NCBI RefSeq assembly: GCF_002434265.1
Contig: NZ_DJJS01000003.1
Coordinates: forward strand, 186,001 to 250,000
Direction: 5' to 3'
DNA length: 64,000 nucleotides
Source of the DNA: Pseudomonas sp. UBA6562
GTDB taxonomy: Bacteria; Pseudomonadota; Gammaproteobacteria; Pseudomonadales; Pseudomonadaceae
Part shown: one piece after another, positions 32,427 to 42,036 of the stretch
Position numbering within the stretch: position 1 is the first letter of the stretch
Layout: every line of letters starts with the position of its first letter
The notes under the pieces: model-generated
Database searches by the model: none
What the model saw: the letters and a program-made list of their open reading frames with translations, nothing else
What the model was told of the DNA's origin: nothing
Program-made: the position numbers and the translations under genes

Positions 32427-32789
32427 CTACACCTCATCCTTGAACAGTAGACTGTTGGCGTCGTTGAGGTTTTGCGCCAGTTTCAGCGCAGCCTCGGAAG
32501 GAATCTGACGAATCACCAGGCCCGAATCGGTGGCGATCACTTTCACCACTACCCGGCCGCTGTCCTCGTCGATGGAAAAATCCAGATTACGGTGGTTGTC
32601 ACGCGCGAAGTCGCGGATTTCCCCGAGCGCTTTCTCCAAGTCCTCACGGCTCGCCGGCTCGCTCGCCGCGGCGGGCGGCGTCACCGCATCCGGCGCCTTG
32701 GCCAGGCTGGCGGCGTCGGCGGGCGCGACGGCGACCACCGGCGCCAGCGGCGGCGTGTAGACCTGGTTCACTTTCACACTCATGTCCAT
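32427..32789 (-). CDS. flaG: FlaG family protein
   Basis: Small 120-residue protein between fliC and fliD, associated with filament length in other pseudomonads. N-terminal half is Ala/Pro-rich, C-terminal half has the FlaG fold (RNLDFSIDEDSGRVVVKVIATDSGLVIRQIPSEAAL). The ATG at 32789 has AGGAG eight bases upstream. Confidence 0.93.
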   Translation of the reverse strand: MDMSVKVNQVYTPPLAPVVAVAPADAASLAKAPDAVTPPAAASEPASREDLEKALGEIRDFARDNHRNLDFSIDEDSGRVVVKVIATDSGLVIRQIPSEAALKLAQNLNDANSLLFKDEV

Positions 32790-32817
32790 GGGTGAAACTC
32801 CTCACGTCAGAACGGCA

Positions 32818-32842
32818 AAAGGGCACGTAGAACGCGCCCTTT
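32818..32842 (-). terminator. Terminator of fliC
   Basis: AAAGGGC and GCCCTTT pair around an 11-base loop, with a short T run on the minus strand. It lies about 20 bases past the fliC stop. Confidence 0.7.
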
Positions 32843-32864
32843 CGTTACTAGCCTGCCAGCGCGA

Positions 32865-34307
32865 TTACTGAAGCAGTTTCAGTACCGAGGACGGCAGCTG
32901 GTTGGCCTGGGACAGGATCGCGGTGGATGCCTGTTGCAGGGTCTGCTGCTTGGTCAGCTCGGCGGTTTCGGCCGCGAAGTCCACGTCCTGCACGGTCGAA
33001 CGGGCAGCGGTGGAGTTCTTCTGGATGTTCTGCAGGTTGTCGACGGTGGTGCTCAGGCGGTTCTGGGTAGCACCCAGGCCGGAACGTACGCTGTCGATCG
33101 AGCCGATGGCCTTGTCAATCACCGCCAGAGCGTTCTGGGCGTTGGTGGCATCGGTGACGTCGGTTTGCGAAATGCTGGTCTTGGCCGAAGTCGCCGAAGT
33201 GCCTGCAGCCGAGAACACGCCTGTCACACCAGCACCGCTCAGCGAGTAACCTTTGGCGGAGTCCAGGTTGACCGCACCGGTCACGGTCAAAGAGGTGGCA
33301 TCCAGCGCAGCAGCCGTGCCGTAGGTACCGGTGCCGTCTTTGGCAGCGACCTGGATACCTGCAACGGAGCCGGCGTCGGCTGCGCTGAACTTGAGGTTTT
33401 CACCGGTATCGGACTTGACCGACAGGGTGCCCTTGGTTTCGTCGTAGTTGACGCTGATGCCCAGTTTGGCAGAGTTGGATTTCAGCTGCTCGGCCAGGCC
33501 GGCAGTGTCTTTGACGCCGACGAAACTGACGGTCTGACCACCGACTTCCAGCTCGAAGTTGGCGGAATCCGGCGTGGCAGCGGCGATGGCAGCCGAGTCG
33601 ACCGAGAACTTCACTTCAGTACTGGCGGTCGCGGTCAGGCCGCCGACAGCGCCGCTCAGGGTCTTGGCGATCTGCTTGGCCGAGGCACCAGCGTCGATGG
33701 TTACGTCAGTGCTCTGACCGTTACCGGTCACGGTCACCGCGCCGCCGGCTACGCCAGTAGTGGATGGGGTGATACCAACGCTCTTGACCTGTTGCGAACC
33801 AATGCTCTTGGCCGAAACGTTGTCCAAGGACAAGTTGATGGTTTCGTTGGCGTTGGCGCCGACCTGAATGGCCTTGGTGCCGTACGAACCGTCGAGCAGC
33901 TTCTGGCCACCGAAGGTGGTGGTGTCGGAAATACGGTTCAGTTCCGCGGTCAGAGCCTGGTATTCGTCGTTGTTCGACTTACGGTCGTCGGGGCTCAGCG
34001 AGCCAGTGGACGAGGACAGAGCCAGGGTACGCATCTTCTGCAGGATGTCGGTCGAGGCCTGCATCGCGCCTTCAGCGGTCTGGGCGATGGAGATACCGTC
34101 GTTGGCGTTCTTCACTGCCTGGCCCAGGCCGTTGATCTGGCTGGTCAGACGGTTGGAGATCTGCAGGCCAGCCGCATCATCCTTGGCGCTGTTGATCCGC
34201 AGGCCGGACGACAGACGCTGCATCGAGGTCGTCTGGGCGTTGCTGGCCTTGGTCAGGTTGGCCTGGGTGGTGATCGAAGCAATGTTGGTGTTAACGGTTA
34301 AAGCCAT
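32865..34307 (-). CDS. fliC: Flagellin FliC
   Basis: Filament subunit of 480 residues. Conserved N-terminal D0/D1 (ALTVNTNIASITTQANLTK ... LRINSAKDDAAGLQISNRL) and C-terminal D1/D0 (LGATQNRLSTTVDNLQNI ... LPSSVLKLLQ) flank a variable Ser/Thr/Ala-rich centre of roughly 250 residues. A FliA promoter lies about 80 bases upstream and a terminator follows. Ser/Thr richness would permit glycosylation, but no glycosyltransferase gene is next to it. Confidence 0.97.
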   Translation of the reverse strand: MALTVNTNIASITTQANLTKASNAQTTSMQRLSSGLRINSAKDDAAGLQISNRLTSQINGLGQAVKNANDGISIAQTAEGAMQASTDILQKMRTLALSSSTGSLSPDDRKSNNDEYQALTAELNRISDTTTFGGQKLLDGSYGTKAIQVGANANETINLSLDNVSAKSIGSQQVKSVGITPSTTGVAGGAVTVTGNGQSTDVTIDAGASAKQIAKTLSGAVGGLTATASTEVKFSVDSAAIAAATPDSANFELEVGGQTVSFVGVKDTAGLAEQLKSNSAKLGISVNYDETKGTLSVKSDTGENLKFSAADAGSVAGIQVAAKDGTGTYGTAAALDATSLTVTGAVNLDSAKGYSLSGAGVTGVFSAAGTSATSAKTSISQTDVTDATNAQNALAVIDKAIGSIDSVRSGLGATQNRLSTTVDNLQNIQKNSTAARSTVQDVDFAAETAELTKQQTLQQASTAILSQANQLPSSVLKLLQ

Positions 34308-34388
34308 GACGAAATCCTCGTTGGATGAGTTACTGCGGCTTCCGGCCTTGGCAACCGCCGGGTGTGGCCTAGAGAACCTTCGTAATGG

Positions 34389-34416
34389 TTATCGTCGGGA
34401 GTGGCCCTGGCTTGAG
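34389..34416 (-). promoter_or_regulatory. FliA (sigma-28) promoter of fliC
   Basis: On the minus strand CTCAAG, 14 bases, then GACGATAA, close to the sigma-28 consensus CTAAAG/GCCGATAA. Predicted 5' leader is about 75 bases. Confidence 0.75.
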
Positions 34417-34504
34417 GGCGATTTGCAAAAAAAATTGCCATCACACGGCCATCTTTTTGCAAATCAAGGGTTTATCGGCCGCCAGGGGCGATGAACGGGC
34501 ATGA

Positions 34505-34539
34505 AAAAAGCGCCGGGGCCAAGCCTGCCGGCGCTTTTT
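34505..34539 (-). terminator. Strong hairpin terminator of the ketoacyl synthase gene
   Basis: AAAAAGCGCCGG pairs with CCGGCGCTTTTT around an 11-base loop. A and T runs on both sides allow it to work in either direction. It separates the KAS III gene from the fliC promoter. Confidence 0.9.
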
Positions 34540-34552
34540 CATGACCCGTCGA

Positions 34553-35494
34553 TCAGCTTCGCTGGAGGATCGCCGAGCCCCACGACAGGCCGACGCCGAA
34601 GCCGCTGATCGCCACGCGGCGCCAGGTGCCGCCGAACATGTGCTTTTCCAGCAGCAGCGGAATGCTCGAAGACACCGTGTTGCCGGTTTCCAGCATGTCC
34701 TTGACGAATTTCTCCGGACGTTTGTGCTCCAGCTCTTCCTCGAAACGTCGTGCCACGGCGTCGACGATGGCGGCGCTGCCCTGGTGGATGCAGAAGGCGT
34801 CGATGTCGGAGGACTGCAAGTCGCTCGCTTCGAGCAGCTCGCGCAGGTGCGCGGGCACCTTGAGCAAGGCGAAGTTGAACACCTGGCGGCCATTCATGAA
34901 GAAGGTGCCGTCGCTGACCTTCAAGTGCGCAGCGCCGGCGCCGTCGGTGCCGAAACGCGCCTGGCCGAGCTGCCAGTCGGCGCCCTCGCCCATCCAGGTG
35001 GCGGTGGCGGCGTCGCCGAACAGCATGGTGGTGTTGCGGTCTTCGGGGTCGACGATCTTCGAATAGGGGTCGGCGGTGATCAGCAGGCCGTTCTTCAGCC
35101 CGGCCGCTTCCATGAAGCCCTTGATCGCGTACAGGCCGTAGACGTAGCCCGAGCAGCCGAGCGAAACGTCGAAGGCGGCGATCGAGGTGCTCAGGCCCAG
35201 CTTGTCCTGGACGATGGCCGAGGTGTGCGGCAAGCCCTCTTCGTCCCCGTTCTGTGTGACCACGATGAGCGCATCGATCGACTGCGGATCGAGGCTGGGG
35301 TTGTTGACGAACAGCGCGCGGGCCGCCTCGACGGCGAGGTCGGAGGTTTCCTGCGTGGCTTCTTTGCGCGGCAGGAACGCCGAGCCGATCTTGCCGAGGA
35401 TGAAATCTTCGTTCTTTTCGAAACGCGCACCTTGGGCGTAGTTGTCCACGCCCTGGGCCGGCACGTAGCTGGCGATGCTTTTAATGCCAATCAT
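34553..35494 (-). CDS. 3-oxoacyl-ACP synthase III family protein (FabH-like)
   Basis: Condensing enzyme of 313 residues with an intact Cys114-His237-Asn272 triad (DVSLGCSGYVYG, FCIHQGSAA, ETGNTVSSSIP). In several pseudomonads a KAS III gene lies between fliC and flgL beside flagellin glycosyltransferases, where it is thought to supply an acyl group for the flagellin sugar. Here the glycosyltransferases are absent from the interval. The gene has its own terminator and is separated from flgL by 560 bases of repeat-rich DNA. The substrate cannot be told from the sequence. Confidence 0.88.
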   Translation of the reverse strand: MIGIKSIASYVPAQGVDNYAQGARFEKNEDFILGKIGSAFLPRKEATQETSDLAVEAARALFVNNPSLDPQSIDALIVVTQNGDEEGLPHTSAIVQDKLGLSTSIAAFDVSLGCSGYVYGLYAIKGFMEAAGLKNGLLITADPYSKIVDPEDRNTTMLFGDAATATWMGEGADWQLGQARFGTDGAGAAHLKVSDGTFFMNGRQVFNFALLKVPAHLRELLEASDLQSSDIDAFCIHQGSAAIVDAVARRFEEELEHKRPEKFVKDMLETGNTVSSSIPLLLEKHMFGGTWRRVAISGFGVGLSWGSAILQRS

Positions 35495-36058
35495 TCTGGC
35501 TTCCCAATCAAAACAGCCAAAGTCCGCCGCTCATCGGATGAGGGCGCCATGAGGAGGGGTTGGGCGTGTGGAGACACGACGCGCACGCATTCGTTACCTG
35601 TATGCCGAAAGATAAAAGGCAACAGAATGCGACAACCGCCAATAGGATACAGGGAAGATGCAGGTTTTGACTCATTGGTCACATGTACCGCGCCGAATTG
35701 TAGGAGCGGCGTTAGCCGCGATAGCCCGCAAAGCGGGCTTAAGGGCGCGTAAATGGTTTACCTGAAATGGCCTGGGCGGCTGGGTTGGGGCCGCTTCGCG
35801 GCCCATCGCGGCTAATCGGAGCGCCGAACCGGCCGCTCCTACAGGAGGATATGAGCTGAGTTTCTAGAAGTGGATGGATGTCCCAGACCAGGCCGAAGCT
35901 CAAAGCCCTGCTGGAGCATCCGGCTCGATACTCCGATCAGCCGCGATGGCCCGCAGAGCAGAACCCCTGTAGGAGCGGCTTCAGCCGCGATGGCCCGCAG
36001 AGCGGGCCCGACAGCGTGTGAATGCTCTGCCTCCCATCGAGATGAAGATGCCGCTGGC
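35495..36058. other. Repeat-rich interval between flgL and the KAS III gene
   Basis: About 560 bases with at least four REP-like elements (35700-36011). No gene is supported. The promoter of the KAS III gene must lie here but was not recognised. Confidence 0.75.
35700..36011. repeat. REP-like palindrome cluster
   Basis: Elements at about 35700-35739, 35787-35843, 35911-35960 and 35967-36011. They share TGTAGGAGCGG outer ends, GCTTCAGCCGCGATGGCC cores and GCCCGCAGAGCGGGC or GGCCGCTTCGCGGCC stems. Confidence 0.85.
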
Positions 36059-37621
36059 TTAGAGCTTGTTGAACAAACTCAACTGCGAGACCCGCGAGAA
36101 GGCCAACTGCGAGGCTTCCAGCATGGCCTGCTGCAAGGTCAGGGCGATGACCGCCTGGGACATGTCGGTATTGCCGATGGCGCTCTGCGTGGTGGTGTTG
36201 GCCAGGCCCAGGCTGGTGTTTTCCTGGCGCTGGATCTCCAGCGAGTTGCCCCGCGCGCCGATCGAGCCCCGGGTGATGTCGATGCGCTCGCGGCCGCTGG
36301 CCAGGTTGGCCACGGCCGAGGCCACGGCATTGCGCAGGTCGACGTTGGCGTTCTTGTCGTCCATGGGTGCGTCGAGCACGGCGCGCAGCTTGGCCAGGGT
36401 TTGCAGCGGGTTCTGCGTCTGGTGGGTGTTGGCGCTCACGGTGAACTGGTCGCCGGCCTTGGGCGCATCGCTGAGCTGGTAGGTCACACCCGCCACGGTG
36501 AAGGCTCCGCCGGTGACGGTGCCCTTGGCGACGGGCTGGGCGCCGTCGGTCATTGGCTGCGCATACAGCTCGTACTCGCTGTCGCTGGTGAACTTGATCG
36601 CCGCACCGCCGCTGGGGAAGGTGCTGTGGTAGTCGGCCGCGTTGCTGATGGTGCTGCTGGTGATCTGCGCCGTCGAGGCGTTGCCGGCACCGCGGGTGGC
36701 GGTGAGGCTGTCGGGGCGGATCTCCAGACGGAACGCATGCCCCGCCACGGCGGCGTCGGCATTTTCGCCTTCGCTCAGGGCGACGTCGATGCGGAACTCA
36801 ACACCGCGCAACGTGACCACGTTACCGCCTTCGGTGTCAGCGTCGAACTTGCCGTTGGTGGTGGTTTCGGCGGTGATGTCCTTGCCGCTGGCATCGGTGA
36901 TGGTGAACGCGGTGGAACTGGTGAAGTTCAGCGAGTACGGCTGGCCCGAGGCGAAGCGGCTGTTGTAGGTCGGCGTCGAGGTCATCAGGCCCTGGGACAG
37001 CGAGACCTTGCCGTCGTTGGTCGCTGGCGCGGTCAGGGTCGACTGCGTGCGCTCCTTGTTGGTCGCCTGGTCGAAGACGCTGAAGCCCGAGTCGTTGGTG
37101 GCCAGGCTCAAGGTGTCGGACACCTGCAGGCTCAACTGGGTCTGGTCGCCCTGGAAGCTGTAGGTGCCGTCGGCGTTGCGCACATAGGGCTGGGTGGTGC
37201 TCTTGGCACCGCCGAACATGTAGTTGCCGTTGGCGTCGCGCGAATTGAGCAGGCCGAACACGTTGGCCTCGATTTCCTTCAGTTCGCTGCTGATGGAGGT
37301 GCGGTCGGCATCGGTCAGGCCCGCGCCGCCGGCGCGCACCGCCAGATCGCTGGCGCGTTGCAAGGCTTCGGTGATGGTCGACAGCACGCTCTCTTCCTGC
37401 AACAGCGCGTTGTTCACGGTGGACATGTTGCTGTTGTACTGGCCCAGCAGCGCCTGCTGTTGTTGCAACACCAGCAAACGCGCGGCACCGACCGGATCGT
37501 CGCCAGCGCTTTGGATACGCACGCCCGAGTCGACCTGTTCGCGGGTCTTGTTCAGGTCGGAAAAGTTCTTCGTGTAGCTGCTGGCACTGGCGTCGTAGAA
37601 CTGAGCGGTGGAAATGCGCAT
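36059..37621 (-). CDS. flgL: Hook-filament junction protein FlgL (HAP3)
   Basis: Second junction protein, 520 residues. N-terminal flagellin-like helix region (MRISTAQFYDASASSYTKNFSDL ... GDDPVGAARLLVLQQQQ) and C-terminal region (ALTLQQAMLEASQLAFSRVSQLSLFNKL) enclose a beta-rich middle domain. Follows flgK after 13 bases. Confidence 0.96.
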   Translation of the reverse strand: MRISTAQFYDASASSYTKNFSDLNKTREQVDSGVRIQSAGDDPVGAARLLVLQQQQALLGQYNSNMSTVNNALLQEESVLSTITEALQRASDLAVRAGGAGLTDADRTSISSELKEIEANVFGLLNSRDANGNYMFGGAKSTTQPYVRNADGTYSFQGDQTQLSLQVSDTLSLATNDSGFSVFDQATNKERTQSTLTAPATNDGKVSLSQGLMTSTPTYNSRFASGQPYSLNFTSSTAFTITDASGKDITAETTTNGKFDADTEGGNVVTLRGVEFRIDVALSEGENADAAVAGHAFRLEIRPDSLTATRGAGNASTAQITSSTISNAADYHSTFPSGGAAIKFTSDSEYELYAQPMTDGAQPVAKGTVTGGAFTVAGVTYQLSDAPKAGDQFTVSANTHQTQNPLQTLAKLRAVLDAPMDDKNANVDLRNAVASAVANLASGRERIDITRGSIGARGNSLEIQRQENTSLGLANTTTQSAIGNTDMSQAVIALTLQQAMLEASQLAFSRVSQLSLFNKL

Positions 37622-37634
37622 GGTCAGCTCTCCT

Positions 37635-39677
37635 TTAGAGTGCGTTGATCAAGGTCTGGAAGGTTTCCTGCGCCGCCTTGATGATCTGCGACGACGCCGT
37701 GTAGTAATGCTGGAACTTCACCAGGTTGGCCGCCTCGTCGTCGAGGTTGACCCCGGACACCGAGCTGCGGCTTTCCTTGGCCGACTTGAGCACGGCATCG
37801 GTGGCGGTGCCGTCGATCTTGGCCTGGCTGGCCTTGGCGCCGACCTGCTCCACCAGTGAAGCATAGGCCGAAGTGAAGCTGATGCCACCGCCCGAGCCCG
37901 TGGCCACGGTCGCCTTGGTCTGCAACGCGAGCAATTGGCTGGCGTTGCGGTTGTCGGACTTGCCGTCGGTGTTGAACGACAGGGTGAAACTGTCGTTGAC
38001 GTTGGGGCTGCCGCCGATGCTGGTGTCGAGGCTGAAGCTGCGCGGCTGGCCGTTGCCGTCGAGGATCGGCGCGCCGCTGGCGTCGCGCATCGGCACGGCG
38101 ATCGAGAGCTTGTTGTCTTGCCCGGGCACGATGCTGCCGGTGCCGATTGAAGTGCCTTTGGCGTCGAACACGGTGTAGCTCTGGGCGCCACCGCTGGCCG
38201 CCTGGAACACCACCCGCACCGGCATCGAGGTGCGCATGGCTTCGCGCGCCACCGCCGTGTCGCTGCCGCCGTAGATGTCCAGACGCTCGGTCAGGGTCGG
38301 CTGCGTGATGGTCCCGGTACCGCCGTTGCCACCACTGGCCGCCGCAGTGACCGGCGCGGCGAACGCCAGCTTGTTGGCGTCCTGCGTGACGGTGCCGATG
38401 TCGGCGGCGGCCGTGCGCGTGGGGATCACCTTGAAGCTGTCGCCCGCAGCCAGCGCACCGCCCTTGAGCGCCAGGCTGAAGCCGTCGATCACCGGCGCCG
38501 GGTCGGCATTGAGGTCGAAGCTGCCCATCTCGGTGCCGTCGGAACGGCGCACGCTGTACTGCGAACCGCTGGTGAACTTGACCTCGTAGTCGTAGGTGCT
38601 CAGCGCGCCGCTGTTGCGGATGGTCACGTCGAGGTTGCCCGACCCGGTGCTGTTGGCCGAGGACGCCAGGCTGCGCTGGGAAATCGCCGTGGCGCTGTTG
38701 ATGCTGGTGAACAGATCGGCGCCGAACTGGCCGTTGATGTCCAGGCCCTGGCCCAACTGCGAGTTGATGCTGTCGGCCACCACCAGGGCGACGCGGCCCA
38801 GGTCGTTCAGGGCCGGGGTCAGCACTTCGTTGCGGTAGCGCAGCAGGCCGCCGATCTGCCCGCCGGTGGTCACCGTGGTCACGTCGGAGCTGAAGTTGGC
38901 GTATTCGATCTTCAGGCTCGCCTGGCTCTTGTCCGCCACGCCGGGCTCCACCGACAAAGGATTGGCGTGGATACCGGTGACCAGCGCCTGACCGGTGCCG
39001 AGCGACACGTCGAAGTTGCCGTCGCGCTCCTGCACCGTGACGCCGACCAGTTCGTTGAGCTGGCGCACCGCTTCGCTGCGTGCGTCGAGCAGGCTGTTGG
39101 GCGAGGTGCCCGCCGCCGACAACTGCACGATCTGCCGGTTGTAGTCGGCGATGCTGGTCGTGAGCTTGTTGACCTGCCCGGCCATGGTCTGCAGCTGCGA
39201 ATTGATCTGCGCATTCTGCTGGTTCATCTGCCCGGCCACGGCGTTGAAGCGGTTGCTCAGGGTCTGCGCCTGGGTCAGCAGCAACTGCCGCGACGCCACG
39301 TCCGACGGCGAGGCCGCCGCCGTCTGCAACGACGAGAAGAAGGCGGTGAGCACCGAGCTGATGCCGGTGTCACGGTCGGCCAGGAGCTTGTCCATGCCGG
39401 TGATCTGGTCCTGGAACGCGGTCGCGTCGGCCTGCAGCGAGGTCGCCGACTGCAACTGGTTGTCCAGGTACGCGCTGTAGATGCGGCGCACTTCCGACAA
39501 GGTAGTGCCGGTGCCGAGAAAGCCCACGCCGATATTCTGCGAGGGGCTGGCGGTCTGGATCGTCTGCTGGCGCGAGTAGCCCGAGGTGGCGGCGTTGGCG
39601 ATGTTGTTGGAGGTGACCGACAACGCCGCCTGGCTGGCACTCAGGCCGCTCAGGCCGATCGAGATCAGATTCGTCAT
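37635..39677 (-). CDS. flgK: Hook-filament junction protein FlgK (HAP1)
   Basis: First junction protein, 680 residues. Rod/hook-type N-terminus (LISIGLSGLSASQAALSVTSNNIANAATSGYSRQ) and the C-terminal FlgK signature (VNLDDEAANLVKFQHYYTASSQIIKAAQETFQTLINAL). Follows flgJ closely. Confidence 0.96.
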   Translation of the reverse strand: MTNLISIGLSGLSASQAALSVTSNNIANAATSGYSRQQTIQTASPSQNIGVGFLGTGTTLSEVRRIYSAYLDNQLQSATSLQADATAFQDQITGMDKLLADRDTGISSVLTAFFSSLQTAAASPSDVASRQLLLTQAQTLSNRFNAVAGQMNQQNAQINSQLQTMAGQVNKLTTSIADYNRQIVQLSAAGTSPNSLLDARSEAVRQLNELVGVTVQERDGNFDVSLGTGQALVTGIHANPLSVEPGVADKSQASLKIEYANFSSDVTTVTTGGQIGGLLRYRNEVLTPALNDLGRVALVVADSINSQLGQGLDINGQFGADLFTSINSATAISQRSLASSANSTGSGNLDVTIRNSGALSTYDYEVKFTSGSQYSVRRSDGTEMGSFDLNADPAPVIDGFSLALKGGALAAGDSFKVIPTRTAAADIGTVTQDANKLAFAAPVTAAASGGNGGTGTITQPTLTERLDIYGGSDTAVAREAMRTSMPVRVVFQAASGGAQSYTVFDAKGTSIGTGSIVPGQDNKLSIAVPMRDASGAPILDGNGQPRSFSLDTSIGGSPNVNDSFTLSFNTDGKSDNRNASQLLALQTKATVATGSGGGISFTSAYASLVEQVGAKASQAKIDGTATDAVLKSAKESRSSVSGVNLDDEAANLVKFQHYYTASSQIIKAAQETFQTLINAL

Positions 39678-39687
39678 GCGTCAATCC

Positions 39688-40905
39688 TTATAGAGTCGTT
39701 GCAGAGCCGGCCATGGCGTACTGGGAAGTGGGTTGCAGCTGTCGGGCGATGCTGATGATCTTGCGGGCATAGTCCGGATCGGTGGCATAGCCGGCCTTTT
39801 GCAGCTCTCTGGCGAACTGTTCCGGTTTATCGGCAGACGCCACCGCATCTTTATAGCGGCCGTTGTCCTGCAACAGGCTGACCAGGTCGTGGAAACTGTC
39901 TTCGTAGGAGTCGTACGAGCGGAACGCCGCACGCTCCTTGACGAACTTGCCCTCGCGGAATTCGCTGGTGATGGCGCTGGCCTCGCCGCCCTGCCACTTG
40001 CCGGTGGCCTTGATGCCGAACAGGTTGTGGCTGCTGCTGCCGTCGGGATTGCGCATCACCGACTTGCCCCAGCCGGTTTCCAGCGCGGCCTGGGCCACCA
40101 GGTAGCGCGGGTCGATGCCGATGCGTTTGGCGGCTTTTTCGGCCATCGGCAGCATGGTGTTGACGAACTCATCGCTACCCGAGAAGGCTTTTTGCGGCGC
40201 CAACGGTGGCTGGGCAACGGCGCGACCGAGTATCTGCGTGGCGGCGCTCGGAGTGGCAGCTGCGGCGGTGGCGGACTGGACTTTCGACCGGTCCAGCTTG
40301 ACCAGCGCGGGACTGGCGGTGGCCAGCGTCGGAGCGCTCGCGGAGGCGCCATTCGTCGAAGTGCCGCTGGCGGAGGTGCCGCTGGCGGAGGGCACGATGC
40401 CGGCCAGCAGGCGGTCGGTCAGCTTGCCGGGCAATGCCAGGCGCCGGGCATTGAGCAGGGCGACGTCGTTGCGCGAGCTGGTGGCACCGCCCTCGCCCGC
40501 CGCCGTCGCCGCCACCCGTGCGCCCCACAGGGCCGGCGCGTGGGCGCTGGCGGCACTGGCCGCCGCAGCGGCGCTGGCCTTCTTCTGCGACAACTGGCGC
40601 ACCAGCACGTCCTGCAAGCCGATGCCGCCGCCTTCGCGCGACATGCTCACCGACAGCTGCTGGTCGTACATGTCCTGGTACTGCTTGACCGTCTCGGTGT
40701 TCATTGGGTTGTCGTCGGCCATGACGTTGCTCGCCTTGCGCGAGGCCTTGAGCATTTCGCTGATGAACAGCGACTCGAACTCCTGGGCCACCTTGCGCAC
40801 GTTGGCGTCGCTGTCGCGATCGCCATGCTTGAGCGAGCTGAGGCGGGTCAGGTCGGTGTACGCGCCACTGTCGGGAGTGGTCGATACCAGGCTCTTGGGC
40901 GTCAT
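39688..40905 (-). CDS. flgJ: Peptidoglycan hydrolase and rod-cap protein FlgJ
   Basis: Two-domain protein of 405 residues. The N-terminal rod-capping domain (VRKVAQEFESLFISEMLKASRK) is followed by a long Ala/Ser/Thr linker with SGTSASGT repeats. The C-terminal GH73 muramidase has its catalytic Glu276 (AALETGWGKSVM). The enzyme opens the cell wall for the rod. Confidence 0.96.
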   Translation of the reverse strand: MTPKSLVSTTPDSGAYTDLTRLSSLKHGDRDSDANVRKVAQEFESLFISEMLKASRKASNVMADDNPMNTETVKQYQDMYDQQLSVSMSREGGGIGLQDVLVRQLSQKKASAAAAASAASAHAPALWGARVAATAAGEGGATSSRNDVALLNARRLALPGKLTDRLLAGIVPSASGTSASGTSTNGASASAPTLATASPALVKLDRSKVQSATAAAATPSAATQILGRAVAQPPLAPQKAFSGSDEFVNTMLPMAEKAAKRIGIDPRYLVAQAALETGWGKSVMRNPDGSSSHNLFGIKATGKWQGGEASAITSEFREGKFVKERAAFRSYDSYEDSFHDLVSLLQDNGRYKDAVASADKPEQFARELQKAGYATDPDYARKIISIARQLQPTSQYAMAGSATTL

Positions 40906-40915
40906 GGTCGGGGCC

Positions 40916-42025
40916 TCAGATGACGATCAGGTCGGCCTGCAACGCGCCGGCCTGCTTCAGGGCTTCGAGGATCGCCATCAGGTCGCCGGGGGCCGCGCCC
41001 ACCTGGTTAACCGCACGCACGATCTCATCCAATGTGGTGCCTGGACCGAACTTGAACATCGGCTTGGCTTCCTGTTCGGCATTCACCCGCGAGCGCGGCA
41101 CCACGGCGGTCTGGCCGTTGGAGAAGGCGCCCGGCTGGCTGACCACCGGGTCTTCGGTGATGGTCACGGTCAGGCTGCCGTGGGTGACCGCCGCCGGCGA
41201 CACCTTGACGTTCTGGCCGATGACGATGGTGCCGGTGCGCGAGTTGATGATGACCTTGGCCACCGCCTGGCCCGGATCGATCTCCAGGTTTTCCAGGATC
41301 GACAGGTAGTCGACGCGCTGGCTCGGGTCCATGGGCGCGGTGACCTGCACCGACCCGCCGTCCAACGCCTGGGCCACACCGGGACCGAGCAGCTCGTTGA
41401 CCTTGTCGACGATGTGCTTGGCGGTGGTGAAGTCCGGGCGGTTGAGGTTCAACGTCAGGCTGTTGCCCTGGTTGAAGCCGCTGGGCACGGTGCGCTCGAC
41501 CGAGGCGCCGCCCGGGATGCGCCCGGCCGACGGTACGTTGACGGTGATGCGCGAGCCGTCGCGGCCTTCGGCGTCGAAGCCGCCGACCACCAAGTTGCCC
41601 TGGGCGATGGCGTAGACGTTGCCGTCGATGCCCTTGAGGGGGGTCATCAACAGGCTACCGCCGCGCAGGCTCTTGGAGTTGCCGATGGACGACACAGTGA
41701 TGTCGACCACCTGCCCCGGCTTGGCGAACGGCGGCAGGTCGGCGTGCACCGACACCGCAGCGACGTTCTTCAACTGCACGTTGCCCGACCCTGGCGGCAC
41801 CTTGATGCCGAACTGGGCCAGCATGTTGTTGAAGGTCTGCAGGGTGAACGGCGTCTGGGTGGTCTGGTCACCCGTGCCGTTCAGGCCCACGACCAGGCCA
41901 TAGCCGATCAGCTGGTTGCTGCGCACGCCGGAAATGCTGGCGATGTCCTTCAGGCGCTCGGCCTGCGCGGCAAACGCACAGCACAGCAGAAGGGTCGCGG
42001 CGAGCAGCTGCCTTGGGTTGAGCAT
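40916..42025 (-). CDS. flgI: Flagellar P-ring protein FlgI
   Basis: Periplasmic P-ring subunit, 369 residues from the ATG at 42025. Cleavable signal peptide (LLAATLLLCCAFAAQA) and the family pattern ERLKDIASISGVRSNQLIG to the end QAGALQADLIVI. Another ATG two codons upstream is possible. Follows flgH after 11 bases and precedes flgJ by 10 bases. Confidence 0.97.
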   Translation of the reverse strand: MLNPRQLLAATLLLCCAFAAQAERLKDIASISGVRSNQLIGYGLVVGLNGTGDQTTQTPFTLQTFNNMLAQFGIKVPPGSGNVQLKNVAAVSVHADLPPFAKPGQVVDITVSSIGNSKSLRGGSLLMTPLKGIDGNVYAIAQGNLVVGGFDAEGRDGSRITVNVPSAGRIPGGASVERTVPSGFNQGNSLTLNLNRPDFTTAKHIVDKVNELLGPGVAQALDGGSVQVTAPMDPSQRVDYLSILENLEIDPGQAVAKVIINSRTGTIVIGQNVKVSPAAVTHGSLTVTITEDPVVSQPGAFSNGQTAVVPRSRVNAEQEAKPMFKFGPGTTLDEIVRAVNQVGAAPGDLMAILEALKQAGALQADLIVI

Positions 42026-42036
42026 GGTCATCGTTC

